DNA from: a virus
IMG/VR virus record: IMGVR_UViG_3300009495_000068
Location: 1-25,857 of that record
Length of the DNA: 25,857 bases
Reading direction: 5' to 3' (one strand)
Shown: positions 17,501 through 22,703 of the stretch, in pieces
How positions within the stretch are numbered: position 1 is the stretch's first letter
How the letters are laid out: the number at the start of each line of letters is the position of its first letter
Notes under the pieces: generated by a model
The model's input: only the letters and a program-made list of their open reading frames with translations
What the model was told of the DNA's origin: nothing
The model's database searches: none
Translations under genes and position numbers: made by a program

Positions 17501-18094
17501 AATGGGTTAGCTACTCCAGACGAGATACCAAGCCAGACAAGCCAATCAGGTAAGTTTCTAACGACTGATGGAACTGATACAAGTTGGGGCACTGTTGCTC
17601 CTGCTGGATTAGTGCTTTTATCAACAGTAAATGCGACCAATGCGTCTACAGTTATAATTTCCTCACTTTTTACTGCAACTTATAGCAAATATTTAATAGA
17701 AGTTACTGATTTGCGCGTTCTCACTAACAACACTACTATCCGACTTCGGAGAAAAATTGGCAGTGGGTCATTCGGAAATTATGAACAGATACGAGCTGAA
17801 AGGATTGGCAACACATGGTCTAACCGAACTCCTAATATAACAGAAAGCTTAAACAGTGCCACATCCCAAAGAGGGGCTGTATTTACCATGAGTGTTTATG
17901 ATCCAGCAAATGCGTTGACAGTAAACTTAGCTACCATGTTCGGTGGAGCATACTCAGGCTTTGCAAGTGGTGGTAGTCATATTATTAATAACTTTCTGAC
18001 TGACAGCATTGTTGGAGCTTTGACTGAGCTGGAGTTTAAAGCAGCGTCAGGGAATATAAGTGGAGTGTTTAAAATTTATGGAGTTTCAATCTAA
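14576..18094 (+). CDS. Tail fibre protein with T7 gp17-like anchor, heptad shaft and seven-fold repeat
   Basis: A 1172-residue fibre. Residues 1-130 match the T7 tail-fibre N-terminal anchor that binds the tail. Residues about 160-215 form a small domain of the FELRDLVLDSATNNVYIC type. Residues about 218-392 are an Ala/Ser/Thr/Lys heptad shaft, probably a trimeric coiled coil. A GGTGASSDSAARTNLGL motif near 460 is a standard fibre element. Residues about 541-896 hold seven repeats of about 50 residues centred on DPNTANKFVIAY. Then come a YYVQPNGTF module (about 945) and a beta-rich tip ending in FKIYGVSI, the likely receptor-binding end. Start is GTG with AGGAG at 14564-14568. The 52-base gap before it has no promoter I can fix. 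The fibre chaperone gene overlaps its stop by one base. Confidence 0.92.
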   Translation: MTVSSTTNKHSYNGNGSQTVFAYTFKIFVAADIKVYLDGVLKTINTHYTLSNVGVTGGGNVTFTSGSVPVAATGNVILLRSLALTQGVDLINYGAFDANIIESAYDKLTMMVQQLQEEVSRSIRFSATVYDGGTQEVSDTVANRAGKVLAYDASGNISIAAELGDWKGNWATNTAFELRDLVLDSATNNVYICLVAHTSGTLSSDVSASKWSLVINASAVAASATTATTKASEAAASATTATNQASTATTKASEAATSASTATTKANTATTQASTATTKASEASTSASNAATSASTASTQATNSANSATASANSAGSITSAANTATTKASEASTSASTATTKASEASTSASTASTHASTATTQASTATTKASEASTSAGNAATSATAAASSLSTFQGIFYGSLSSAPTSSIASGDLYFDSGTNAMKVYNGSSWQVVAPTVTTVDNSTWSGTDLAVANGGTGASSDSAARTNLGLVIGTDVLAPDGSAANLTNLPAGGAEDFVASGTLPNGKPVILKANGQVEVVGFSPTAISQSIPAASGVVFNNSATTYIAAAYDPNTAGKFVIAYTDGGNSDYGTAIVGSVSGTSLTFGSEVVFNAGAVTWVSISFDPNTANKFVIGFKDDGNSQRGAVIVGTIASTSLSFGTEAVFETGVAVDITVAYDPNTANKFVVAYRNLANSGYGTAIVATVSSTSISYGSKIVYNSAQSYFNSIVFDPNTANKLIIAYRNVEVGTAIVGTVSSNSISFGTAAVFETPTGGNHIAIAYDPNTANKFVIAHSDEGNSQYGTAIVGTVSSTSISFGSPVVFNSGTTNQQMDIAFDKNTATKFIIAYRDVSNSNYVSVIQGTLGSTSATFGSEIEMLSSGEYPAVAFDPSSYGKFVLVGKSSQTGTARLGQIATTEQISNLTSTNFLGTATAAYTNGQTASIMLKGGISDNQTSLTSGSTYYVQPNGTFATTAGTPSVLAGQAVSATSLLLNGLATPDEIPSQTSQSGKFLTTDGTDTSWGTVAPAGLVLLSTVNATNASTVIISSLFTATYSKYLIEVTDLRVLTNNTTIRLRRKIGSGSFGNYEQIRAERIGNTWSNRTPNITESLNSATSQRGAVFTMSVYDPANALTVNLATMFGGAYSGFASGGSHIINNFLTDSIVGALTELEFKAASGNISGVFKIYGVSI
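15228..15749 (+). repeat. DNA encoding the fibre heptad shaft
   Basis: Imperfect 21-base periodicity encoding alternating TATTKAS and EASTSAS-type heptads; the TTKASEA motif occurs six times. The low complexity also opens spurious ORFs in other frames and on the opposite strand. Confidence 0.85.
16196..17265 (+). repeat. Seven tandem repeats of about 150 bases in the fibre gene
   Basis: Seven units encode about 46-54 residues each with the shared core (Y/F)DPNTANKFVIAY, then NS.YGTAIVGTVSSTS and SFGS; units 6 and 7 are the most divergent. Seven tandem beta-rich units suggest a closed seven-bladed propeller. Confidence 0.85.
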
Positions 18095-18372
18095 TGACTA
18101 GATACCACACAACATCAAACGGCAACGTACCCTTCACAACAGCAGAAGAAACAGCCCGTGACGCAGAAGAGGCAGCATGGACAGCAGGGGCAGATGATCG
18201 TTTAGCAGCAGAGGCTAGAGAAGTCCGTAATCAACTTCTCGCTGCTACGGATTGGACGGCAAACTCTGACGTAACCATGACTACTGAAATGGCAGCCTAT
18301 CGCCAAGCTCTACGGGACGTACCTACACAAGCAGGGTGGCCCACAACAGTTAACTGGCCCACTGCCCCATAG
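18094..18372 (+). CDS. Tail fibre assembly chaperone-like protein
   Basis: A 92-residue protein whose C-terminal half (RNQLLAATDWT near 47-57, then YRQALRDVPTQAGWP near 70-84 and a WPTAP end) matches the phage tail assembly chaperone family found beside fibre genes. The N-terminal half is Ala/Glu-rich and helical. Such proteins help the fibre trimerise or fold. Its ATG overlaps the fibre stop by one base, with GGAG at 18080-18083, so production is coupled to the fibre. Confidence 0.88.
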   Translation: MTRYHTTSNGNVPFTTAEETARDAEEAAWTAGADDRLAAEAREVRNQLLAATDWTANSDVTMTTEMAAYRQALRDVPTQAGWPTTVNWPTAP

Positions 18373-18561
18373 ATGTGGTCAACAATTGGCGAGGTCTATC
18401 CTGTATTTATGCCTGCGCCAGTGGGCCAGACAATCGTGGCTGAACCTCAGACTTCTCAGCGTGAAGTGAACGAGCGTTATAGCGTGGCGAAAGTGACAGG
18501 TGTCGTTGCTTACAAAGATCGTGGGCCTTTGTCTACGTTGCACTGGGTGGCTCGTTGTTAG
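18373..18561 (+). CDS. Hypothetical small protein
   Basis: A 62-residue ORF whose ATG follows the upstream TAG directly with no clear Shine-Dalgarno; reinitiation would be needed. The sequence has a Pro/Val-rich start (EVYPVFMPAPV) and a predicted beta-rich end with VVAYKDRGPLSTL. No domain is recognised. It ends inside the first codons of the next gene, which lies in a different frame; a coupled start or a frameshift joining the two are both possible. It is likely real because it fills the space exactly. Confidence 0.5.
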   Translation: MWSTIGEVYPVFMPAPVGQTIVAEPQTSQREVNERYSVAKVTGVVAYKDRGPLSTLHWVARC

Positions 18562-18998
18562 CCGAACTCGCGGCCTGTAACCTAGCATATGGCACTATTA
18601 AGCAATTTATCGGTAGTGGACGAGAGCTAGTCGATTGCTCTGCCTCACTTATTAAATATTTTGACTCAAAAGCAGAACTAGCTAAACGAGTAGAAAATAA
18701 GACAGGGCCAAAAAATGAACTGGAAGAATTTCTAGCACTTGAAAAAATTAAGGAACAAGAAGCTGAGTTAAAGCAATTTATGATTTATTGCGGTAGGCCA
18801 GGTCTTTGGCAGGATTGGATGAGCTTTCAAGCTAAAGCTGCTAGGGACAGGAAAGATGCAGTAAAGAATAAGGCAAAGGCTAGATACCAACGTCAAAAAG
18901 CTTTGCAACAAAATTTAAATCTGGGCATTAAAGTAATGTCGTGGCTGTTAGTCGTAATCGCCTTTATGTTTGGCGTTACTTATTATTATGTGAGATAG
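18555..18998 (+). CDS. Coiled-coil protein with C-terminal membrane anchor
   Basis: A 147-residue protein starting at TTG (18555), overlapping the preceding ORF by 7 bases. Residues 1-120 are helical and charged, with ELEEFLALEKIKEQEAELK (about 55-73) and MIYCGRPGLWQDWMSFQAKA (about 76-95), a pattern I recognise from unnamed proteins of marine phages. Residues about 125-146 form one hydrophobic segment ending in YYYVR, a probable transmembrane anchor. Placed at the head of the lysis genes it could act in the cell envelope, but spanin-type inner proteins carry the anchor at the N-terminus, so the role is open. Confidence 0.7.
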   Translation: MLAELAACNLAYGTIKQFIGSGRELVDCSASLIKYFDSKAELAKRVENKTGPKNELEEFLALEKIKEQEAELKQFMIYCGRPGLWQDWMSFQAKAARDRKDAVKNKAKARYQRQKALQQNLNLGIKVMSWLLVVIAFMFGVTYYYVR

Positions 18999-19000
18999 AA

Positions 19001-19180
19001 ATGAAAGACATTGAATTGACGGAAGCACAGCTAGATAAGATTGCCGAACTGGCTAGTGAAAAATCGATGGCAAAATTTCATCAGGCTGTTGGCAAGTCTG
19101 TAATTAAAAAAGGTTTCTGGCTTGCTGCTGCTGTTGGTGTTGCAATTCTAGTTTTTCTCCAGGAGGGCATACAAAAATGA
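19001..19180 (+). CDS. Small single-span membrane protein of the lysis region
   Basis: A 59-residue protein; I chose ATG 19001 because the longer frame back to 18941 lies inside the preceding gene. The N-terminal 35 residues are charged and helical (ELTEAQLDKIAELASEKSM), followed by one hydrophobic span (about 40-55, FWLAAAVGVAILVFL). Its end overlaps the endolysin start by 4 bases, and its last codons carry the endolysin Shine-Dalgarno (AGGAGG, 19161-19166). It might be a second holin, an antiholin or a spanin-like helper; position and topology only. Confidence 0.7.
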   Translation: MKDIELTEAQLDKIAELASEKSMAKFHQAVGKSVIKKGFWLAAAVGVAILVFLQEGIQK

Positions 19181-19599
19181 GTTATTCATTTGGTAAAAAT
19201 AGTCTTAAACATCAAGATGGCCTCAACCCTGACTTGAAGTTGATTTTAAAACGCGCCTTGGAAATATCAGTTTTTGATTTTGGAGTACCAGTAACAGGGG
19301 GGGTGAGATCAGCAGAGACTCAAAACCGCTTATACCTAAATGGTAAGAGCCAACTAGATGGATATAACCACATTTCAAATCATCAAAGCGGAAACGCTGT
19401 AGACGTTTTCGCAATCGACCCAGACACAGGTAAAGCCTCATGGGATCACGAAATGCTTGCCGTAATTGCAGCAGCTATGCTTCAAGCCGCTAGTGAGCTT
19501 GAGACAGCACCATTACGATGGGGTGGGTTATGGGGTCATTACGGGAGAAATGGGGCGTTTTGTGACAGACCTCATTTTGAATTAGTAATAGAGGACTAA
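19177..19599 (+). CDS. M15-family peptidase endolysin
   Basis: This 140-residue enzyme belongs to the M15 zinc peptidases (T5 endolysin / L-alanyl-D-glutamate endopeptidase type) that cut the peptide stems of peptidoglycan at the end of infection. The zinc ligands are visible: His69 and Asp76 in SNHQSGNAVDVF and His133 in RPHFEL. No signal peptide, so it needs a holin to reach the wall. AGGAGG lies 10 bases before the ATG. The holin gene follows after 2 bases. Confidence 0.92.
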   Translation: MSYSFGKNSLKHQDGLNPDLKLILKRALEISVFDFGVPVTGGVRSAETQNRLYLNGKSQLDGYNHISNHQSGNAVDVFAIDPDTGKASWDHEMLAVIAAAMLQAASELETAPLRWGGLWGHYGRNGAFCDRPHFELVIED

Positions 19600-19601
19600 A
19601 T

Positions 19602-20000
19602 ATGGGCTGGCTATCAAGTTTAGTAGGTGGAGGCGTTGTAGAGCCGATAGCAGCGATTGGGTCAGTCTTAGACAACCTGATCACTACTGATGAAGAACGA
19701 GCCGCAGCAGACCTATTAAAGAATAAACTCGCACAGCAGCCAGCAATGGCCCAGGCTGAAATCAACAAGGTTCAAGCAGGCCATCGATCTACCTTTGTCG
19801 CAGGGGCAAGGCCGTTCTTAATGTGGGTTTGCGGTTTGGGATTCTTGTTTGCCTTTGTTGTTAACCCGATCCTCCAATGGATAGCACCCGATCTAGGCGC
19901 ACCAGAATTGCCTCTAGACGCAATGATGGAACTAACCCTAGCAATGTTAGGACTAGCTGGACTAAGAACAGCAGAGAAGATTAAAGGCGTATCTAAGTAA
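19602..20000 (+). CDS. 3TM-family holin
   Basis: A 132-residue membrane protein. Residues 1-25 are Gly/Val-rich and amphipathic; residues about 66-95 hold GARPFLMWVCGLGFLFAFVV, the hallmark of the three-segment holin family; a further hydrophobic stretch lies at about 105-125 with GLAGLRTAEKI, also typical. It would form lesions in the inner membrane at a set time and release the endolysin. It is the last gene of the late unit, just before a terminator. Confidence 0.85.
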   Translation: MGWLSSLVGGGVVEPIAAIGSVLDNLITTDEERAAADLLKNKLAQQPAMAQAEINKVQAGHRSTFVAGARPFLMWVCGLGFLFAFVVNPILQWIAPDLGAPELPLDAMMELTLAMLGLAGLRTAEKIKGVSK

Positions 20001-20027
20001 TTCCCCACGCTAGTTCTCCCTAGCCTT

Positions 20028-20052
20028 GACCAGTTGATCGCTGGTCTTTTTT
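20028..20052 (+). terminator. Rho-independent terminator of the late operon
   Basis: A perfect stem GACCAG/CTGGTC with loop TTGATCG is followed by six T residues, 28 bases after the holin stop. It keeps late transcripts from running through attP into integrase as antisense. Confidence 0.88.
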
Positions 20053-20125
20053 ATGGGTGGTCCTAAGTCACTCAGATTAACTCAGTTAAGACCAACCTTT
20101 AGAGCAGTGTTTAGTATTGATAAGT

Positions 20126-20136
20126 GTTGGTAAAAA
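20126..20136. repeat. Left integrase arm-type repeat
   Basis: GTTGGTAAAAA, identical to the two copies at 20346-20367. It lies about 110 bases left of the tRNA core. Confidence 0.6.
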
Positions 20137-20180
20137 CGTGTGCTAAGTTGTTGATTCTATTAGGCTAGATTGATTAGTAT

Positions 20181-20191
20181 TTTGGTAACGC
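20181..20191. repeat. Left variant arm-type repeat
   Basis: TTTGGTAACGC, one base different from GTTGGTAACGC at 20368-20378. Confidence 0.5.
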
Positions 20192-20239
20192 AAAAGCACT
20201 AAATCCTAGTAACTACGGGGGTTTGCGTCCGATTGGACA

Positions 20240-20289
20240 TCTGCCTGGGGGGCAGGGGGTCGCAGGTTCAAATCCTGCCGTCCCGACCA
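20240..20289 (+). other. tRNA-Pro(GGG) 3' half, probable attP core
   Basis: Fifty bases fold as the 3' part of a tRNA: anticodon stem TCTGC/GCAGG (20240-20244, 20252-20256) with loop CTGGGGG and anticodon GGG (20247-20249), variable loop GGGTC, T-arm GCAGG-TTCAAAT-CCTGC (20262-20278), acceptor strand CGTCCCG, discriminator A and encoded CCA (20287-20289). The 5' side lacks a matching acceptor strand and a normal D-loop, so it is not a functional gene. Such fragments restore the host tRNA when the phage integrates. Confidence 0.88.
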
Positions 20290-20345
20290 ATCAAACCCTT
20301 ATGGGGTGGGGCTTTCAGAGCTTTTCCAAATATCCAGAAAACAGA

Positions 20346-20378
20346 GTTGGTAAAAAGTTGGTAAAAAGTTGGTAACGC
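20346..20378. repeat. Three tandem 11-base arm-type repeats
   Basis: GTTGGTAAAAA twice, then GTTGGTAACGC, with an exact 11-base period, about one helical turn. They end at the integrase stop codon and are probable P'-arm sites for the integrase N-terminal domain. Confidence 0.7.
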
Positions 20379-21518
20379 TTAACGATTTAAATCGGCTTTT
20401 AAGTCTAATTTAGGCTCTGCTATCTTCCACTCAATATCATCAGGATCTTCTTCATAAAAGTTGGTCATTTCTACACTGGAGTGACCAGCCATTGTTGTTG
20501 CTGATTCGCCAAACCTTCTCTTGTATATTTTACTGCCTAATGCCTTACCCTGGTGAATGCCTGGTTGTTCATCTTCTGCGTAATCAGGGTATGCGTTAAC
20601 TAAATCTCTGACCTTCTTAAATGCTCTACTCAAATACGCTGGCGTTATGTATGTTCTATGTTTGCCTGAGTCCATTGCAGCCTTAGTGCGCTTCTGTGGC
20701 ACTCTGTGAATCAAGTATGGGCTTAATACATTGTCGGCTTTGCACTGTTGTATAACTTGCGCCAATTCGTATGTGACCTTAATTTTAATATACGCACTAT
20801 CATGCTTAATGCTTTTCTTTTGGATCATGTGAATATAGCCATCTTTAATGTCAGACAATTTAATATCACAAATATCCGATCTTCGCTGTAATATTAATAT
20901 TGCCAGATCCATAGCGTTTTTTAGCCAAGGTTCTGCTGCGTTATAAATAGCATTCCAACCATCAATGGTATGCCTTTTGGTAACACGCTTTTTGTTTACC
21001 TGTAAACATGGCGTTGCTGGGTTAATACTATCAACGTAACCTTCTTGTATTGCGTACTCAAATAAAAGCATTAGGTGGCCCCTGTGAACGTCACGCGCCC
21101 TAGCAGTGCCCAGGTTAGTTTTTGGGTCATACATTTCATTAAGGTATCTAGTAATGTCTATCGTCTTAATGTCTCTGGCGTATTTTTTCCCTAGCTTTAT
21201 TTTAATGCGGTCTAAAGTGTAGCCGCGATTATCAAAAGTTGACTTGGCTATTTTATTTTCTGTGAATTGTTGTTTAACAAACGACCTATATTCCTCGCAC
21301 AATGCACTGACTTTGATCATGCCATTAATTAGCATTTTTTCAATTTCAAAACGTTGCTCAAACTTGTCATTCATAATCCTTGCGGCTTTCACCGCATTTA
21401 GCTTATTAGTTCCAAGCCCATGCCGAGTTTTAAGTGTAGGGTGCTTATACGCATAGTACACCCTGCCTTTTGATGAACTGGCGTAAAGGTTTGGCGGCAA
21501 TCCTTGAGGTTTAGGCAC
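20379..21518 (-). CDS. int: Lambda-type tyrosine integrase
   Basis: A 379-residue recombinase that joins attP to the host tRNA site. Residues 1-65 (LPPNLY... Tyr-Tyr-Ala-Tyr... LGTNKLNA) match the lambda integrase arm-binding domain, then a core-binding domain (about 75-175) and the catalytic domain. Catalytic residues by alignment with lambda Int: Arg212 (LQRRSDICD), Lys about 234-235, His322 (HQGK), the second His in AGHSS and Tyr355 (NFYEE). The residue matching lambda Arg311 is Lys325, so the HxxR motif reads HxxK. Start is GTG (21516-21518), overlapping the Xis-like gene by 8 bases, with no strong Shine-Dalgarno. Confidence 0.93.
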   Translation of the reverse strand: MPKPQGLPPNLYASSSKGRVYYAYKHPTLKTRHGLGTNKLNAVKAARIMNDKFEQRFEIEKMLINGMIKVSALCEEYRSFVKQQFTENKIAKSTFDNRGYTLDRIKIKLGKKYARDIKTIDITRYLNEMYDPKTNLGTARARDVHRGHLMLLFEYAIQEGYVDSINPATPCLQVNKKRVTKRHTIDGWNAIYNAAEPWLKNAMDLAILILQRRSDICDIKLSDIKDGYIHMIQKKSIKHDSAYIKIKVTYELAQVIQQCKADNVLSPYLIHRVPQKRTKAAMDSGKHRTYITPAYLSRAFKKVRDLVNAYPDYAEDEQPGIHQGKALGSKIYKRRFGESATTMAGHSSVEMTNFYEEDPDDIEWKIAEPKLDLKADLNR

Positions 21519-21732
21519 TTAGTATTTTCGCCATGACAGCGTCCATTTTATTTTTATCAGAGTCGTTAGCGTACTCTTCCCCAGCCTGATCTTCAATGTA
21601 ATAAGATCGGCCCATCTTGATGGCATTCAACTTACCCTCTCTGATCCAACGCCTCACAGTGTTAATGTGGGGCTGTGAAGCCTTTGAAAAGGTGCGATCC
21701 ATGTACTCGTCAATCGTCATTAATCTACTCAT
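21511..21732 (-). CDS. Excisionase-like winged-helix protein
   Basis: A 73-residue DNA-binding protein from ATG 21732 (MSRLMTIDEYM), which forms an ATGA overlap with the upstream gene; an in-frame ATG lies 15 bases earlier. Residues about 15-45 (INTVRRWIREGKL then KMGRSYYI) are a MerR/Xis-type winged helix. Overlap with integrase by 8 bases fits a recombination directionality factor that biases Int to excision. A small transcription regulator of the same fold is the alternative. Confidence 0.8.
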   Translation of the reverse strand: MSRLMTIDEYMDRTFSKASQPHINTVRRWIREGKLNAIKMGRSYYIEDQAGEEYANDSDKNKMDAVMAKILSA

Positions 21733-21920
21733 TTTCTGCAATCCCATTCTTCAACTACGCAACTAGGCGACACAAATGATCGCCCCCGATTGTCTGGCTT
21801 TGGTATGGCTTTTCTAGCCCACTTAATAAGAATCTGTCGCCTATTTATCTCTGCCACTATATCAGCGTCAGAGAGCATTGTAATAGGCACTGGCACTTGC
21901 ACTTGCACTTTAGTATTCAT
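21729..21920 (-). CDS. Hypothetical protein with Val-Gln repeat start
   Basis: A 63-residue protein between the GIY-YIG and Xis-like genes, overlapping both by 4 bases. It begins with alternating residues (VQVQVPVP) encoded by a hexamer repeat, followed by a helical stretch (LSDADIVAEINRRQILIKWA) with several basic residues and a C-terminal part with two Cys. The middle looks DNA-binding-like but shows no named motif. The function is unknown; the tight coupling suggests a role in the integration or excision unit. Confidence 0.65.
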   Translation of the reverse strand: MNTKVQVQVPVPITMLSDADIVAEINRRQILIKWARKAIPKPDNRGRSFVSPSCVVEEWDCRK

Positions 21921-22453
21921 TTTTCACCTTCATAAAATATACGATCTAATGACATTGGTGCAGACTTGTAACCATTATTCATATTTCCATTAAGGGCTGG
22001 CCTAAATGTATGTATGTATAGCGATTCAAGTCTGTCTAACATATAGTTTTCACAAGGAACCCAGGCTATCGAGTCAAAGTCTTTAGTGCTTTGGTGGGTT
22101 GATATTCGGCTATATACCGAAGTCGATTGACCAACGTAAACTACAGACTTATTTTTAATAAGAAAATATACGCCTACTGCTTTGTCCCAGGGCTGGCATC
22201 CATCCACGACCTCACTCTCAGTAAGCATGGTTTTGCTTGTTAGCTTGGCAGATAGGTTGCCTAAGATAGCCTCCCTTTCTAACTTATCGCGCTCACTATT
22301 AAGTTCTCTAATTCGCATTTCTACAACGTCCAGCCTTAATAACTGCTCCTTCTTAGCTTCATCTTTGATTAACTTATTCCGTTTAATAGTGTCACGCCTC
22401 TTCTGAGCTATAGCTATCTTCTGTTCTGGCGTTTTTGTGTGGTAGTAATCCAA
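21917..22453 (-). CDS. GIY-YIG nuclease with N-terminal coiled coil
   Basis: A 178-residue protein starting at TTG (22451-22453) with a strong AGGAGG (22462-22467) 8 bases upstream. Residues 1-65 are a Lys/Glu-rich coiled coil. The GIY-YIG fold spans about 92-156: GVY at 94-96, YVG at 106-108, Arg116, Glu143 in RLESLYI and Asn155 in PALN, so the expected catalytic set is complete. It could nick or cut DNA, as a homing-type or repair-like nuclease or an anti-host factor. The 3' end overlaps the next gene. The target is unknown. Confidence 0.85.
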   Translation of the reverse strand: MDYYHTKTPEQKIAIAQKRRDTIKRNKLIKDEAKKEQLLRLDVVEMRIRELNSERDKLEREAILGNLSAKLTSKTMLTESEVVDGCQPWDKAVGVYFLIKNKSVVYVGQSTSVYSRISTHQSTKDFDSIAWVPCENYMLDRLESLYIHTFRPALNGNMNNGYKSAPMSLDRIFYEGEK

Positions 22454-22465
22454 ATTAACAACCTC

Positions 22466-22621
22466 CTAAATATGCATTTGTTCGTCACTCAGGGCTTCTG
22501 GGTGATGCCAGGTAAAGTCTTCATGCTCTACTGGCATTCCGCAATCTGCGCACTTGTCAGCATCAATGTCATAACCAATTTTAGTTACTTCACCAATGCT
22601 GTAACCCACTTGAGATTTCAT
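22466..22621 (-). CDS. Small CxxC protein, possible zinc binder
   Basis: A 51-residue protein from ATG 22621; GGGAGG lies 4 bases upstream, so I reject the longer frame to 22687, which would begin inside the terminator. Residues about 24-27 are Cys-Ala-Asp-Cys, followed by MPVEHEDFTWHHPE with three His, enough ligands for one zinc. Its TAG stop overlaps the Shine-Dalgarno of the GIY-YIG gene. The function is unknown. Confidence 0.7.
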   Translation of the reverse strand: MKSQVGYSIGEVTKIGYDIDADKCADCGMPVEHEDFTWHHPEALSDEQMHI

Positions 22622-22645
22622 AACGCCTCCCAACAAATTTTGTAG

Positions 22646-22695
22646 AAAAAAAATACGGGCTATTAATAAGGAAAAAAACCTAAACAAATAGCCCG
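22646..22695 (-). terminator. Strong rho-independent terminator between recombination and integration genes
   Basis: On the minus strand a 9-bp perfect stem CGGGCTATT/AATAGCCCG (22656-22664 with 22687-22695) encloses a smaller AGG/CCT hairpin and is followed by TA and eight T residues (22646-22653). It would stop leftward transcripts after the SSB-like gene. Confidence 0.88.
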
Positions 22696-22703
22696 ATTAA
22701 TTT

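Larger units (their letters stand above)
20001..20378. other. Phage attachment site region (attP) between late genes and integrase
   Basis: A 378-base gene-free region. It holds, in order, the late terminator (20028-20052), a left arm repeat (20126-20136), a variant arm repeat (20181-20191), the 3' half of a tRNA-Pro (20240-20289) and three tandem arm repeats (20346-20378) reaching the integrase stop codon. Phage genes on both sides mean this is attP and not attL or attR. Confidence 0.85.

Noticed and set aside
14576-18094. A diversity-generating retroelement acting on the tail fibre, as in BPP-1
   Set aside because: No reverse transcriptase gene and no template/variable repeat pair is visible in the window, despite the BPP-1-like head gene order.
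20216-20289. A complete tRNA gene
   Set aside because: Only the 3' half folds well; the acceptor 5' strand has two mismatches and the D-loop has only four bases.
20383-20394. Palindrome CGATTTAAATCG as an integration or terminator site
   Set aside because: It lies in the last codons of integrase, has no loop or T run, and a 12-base AT-rich palindrome is not unusual.
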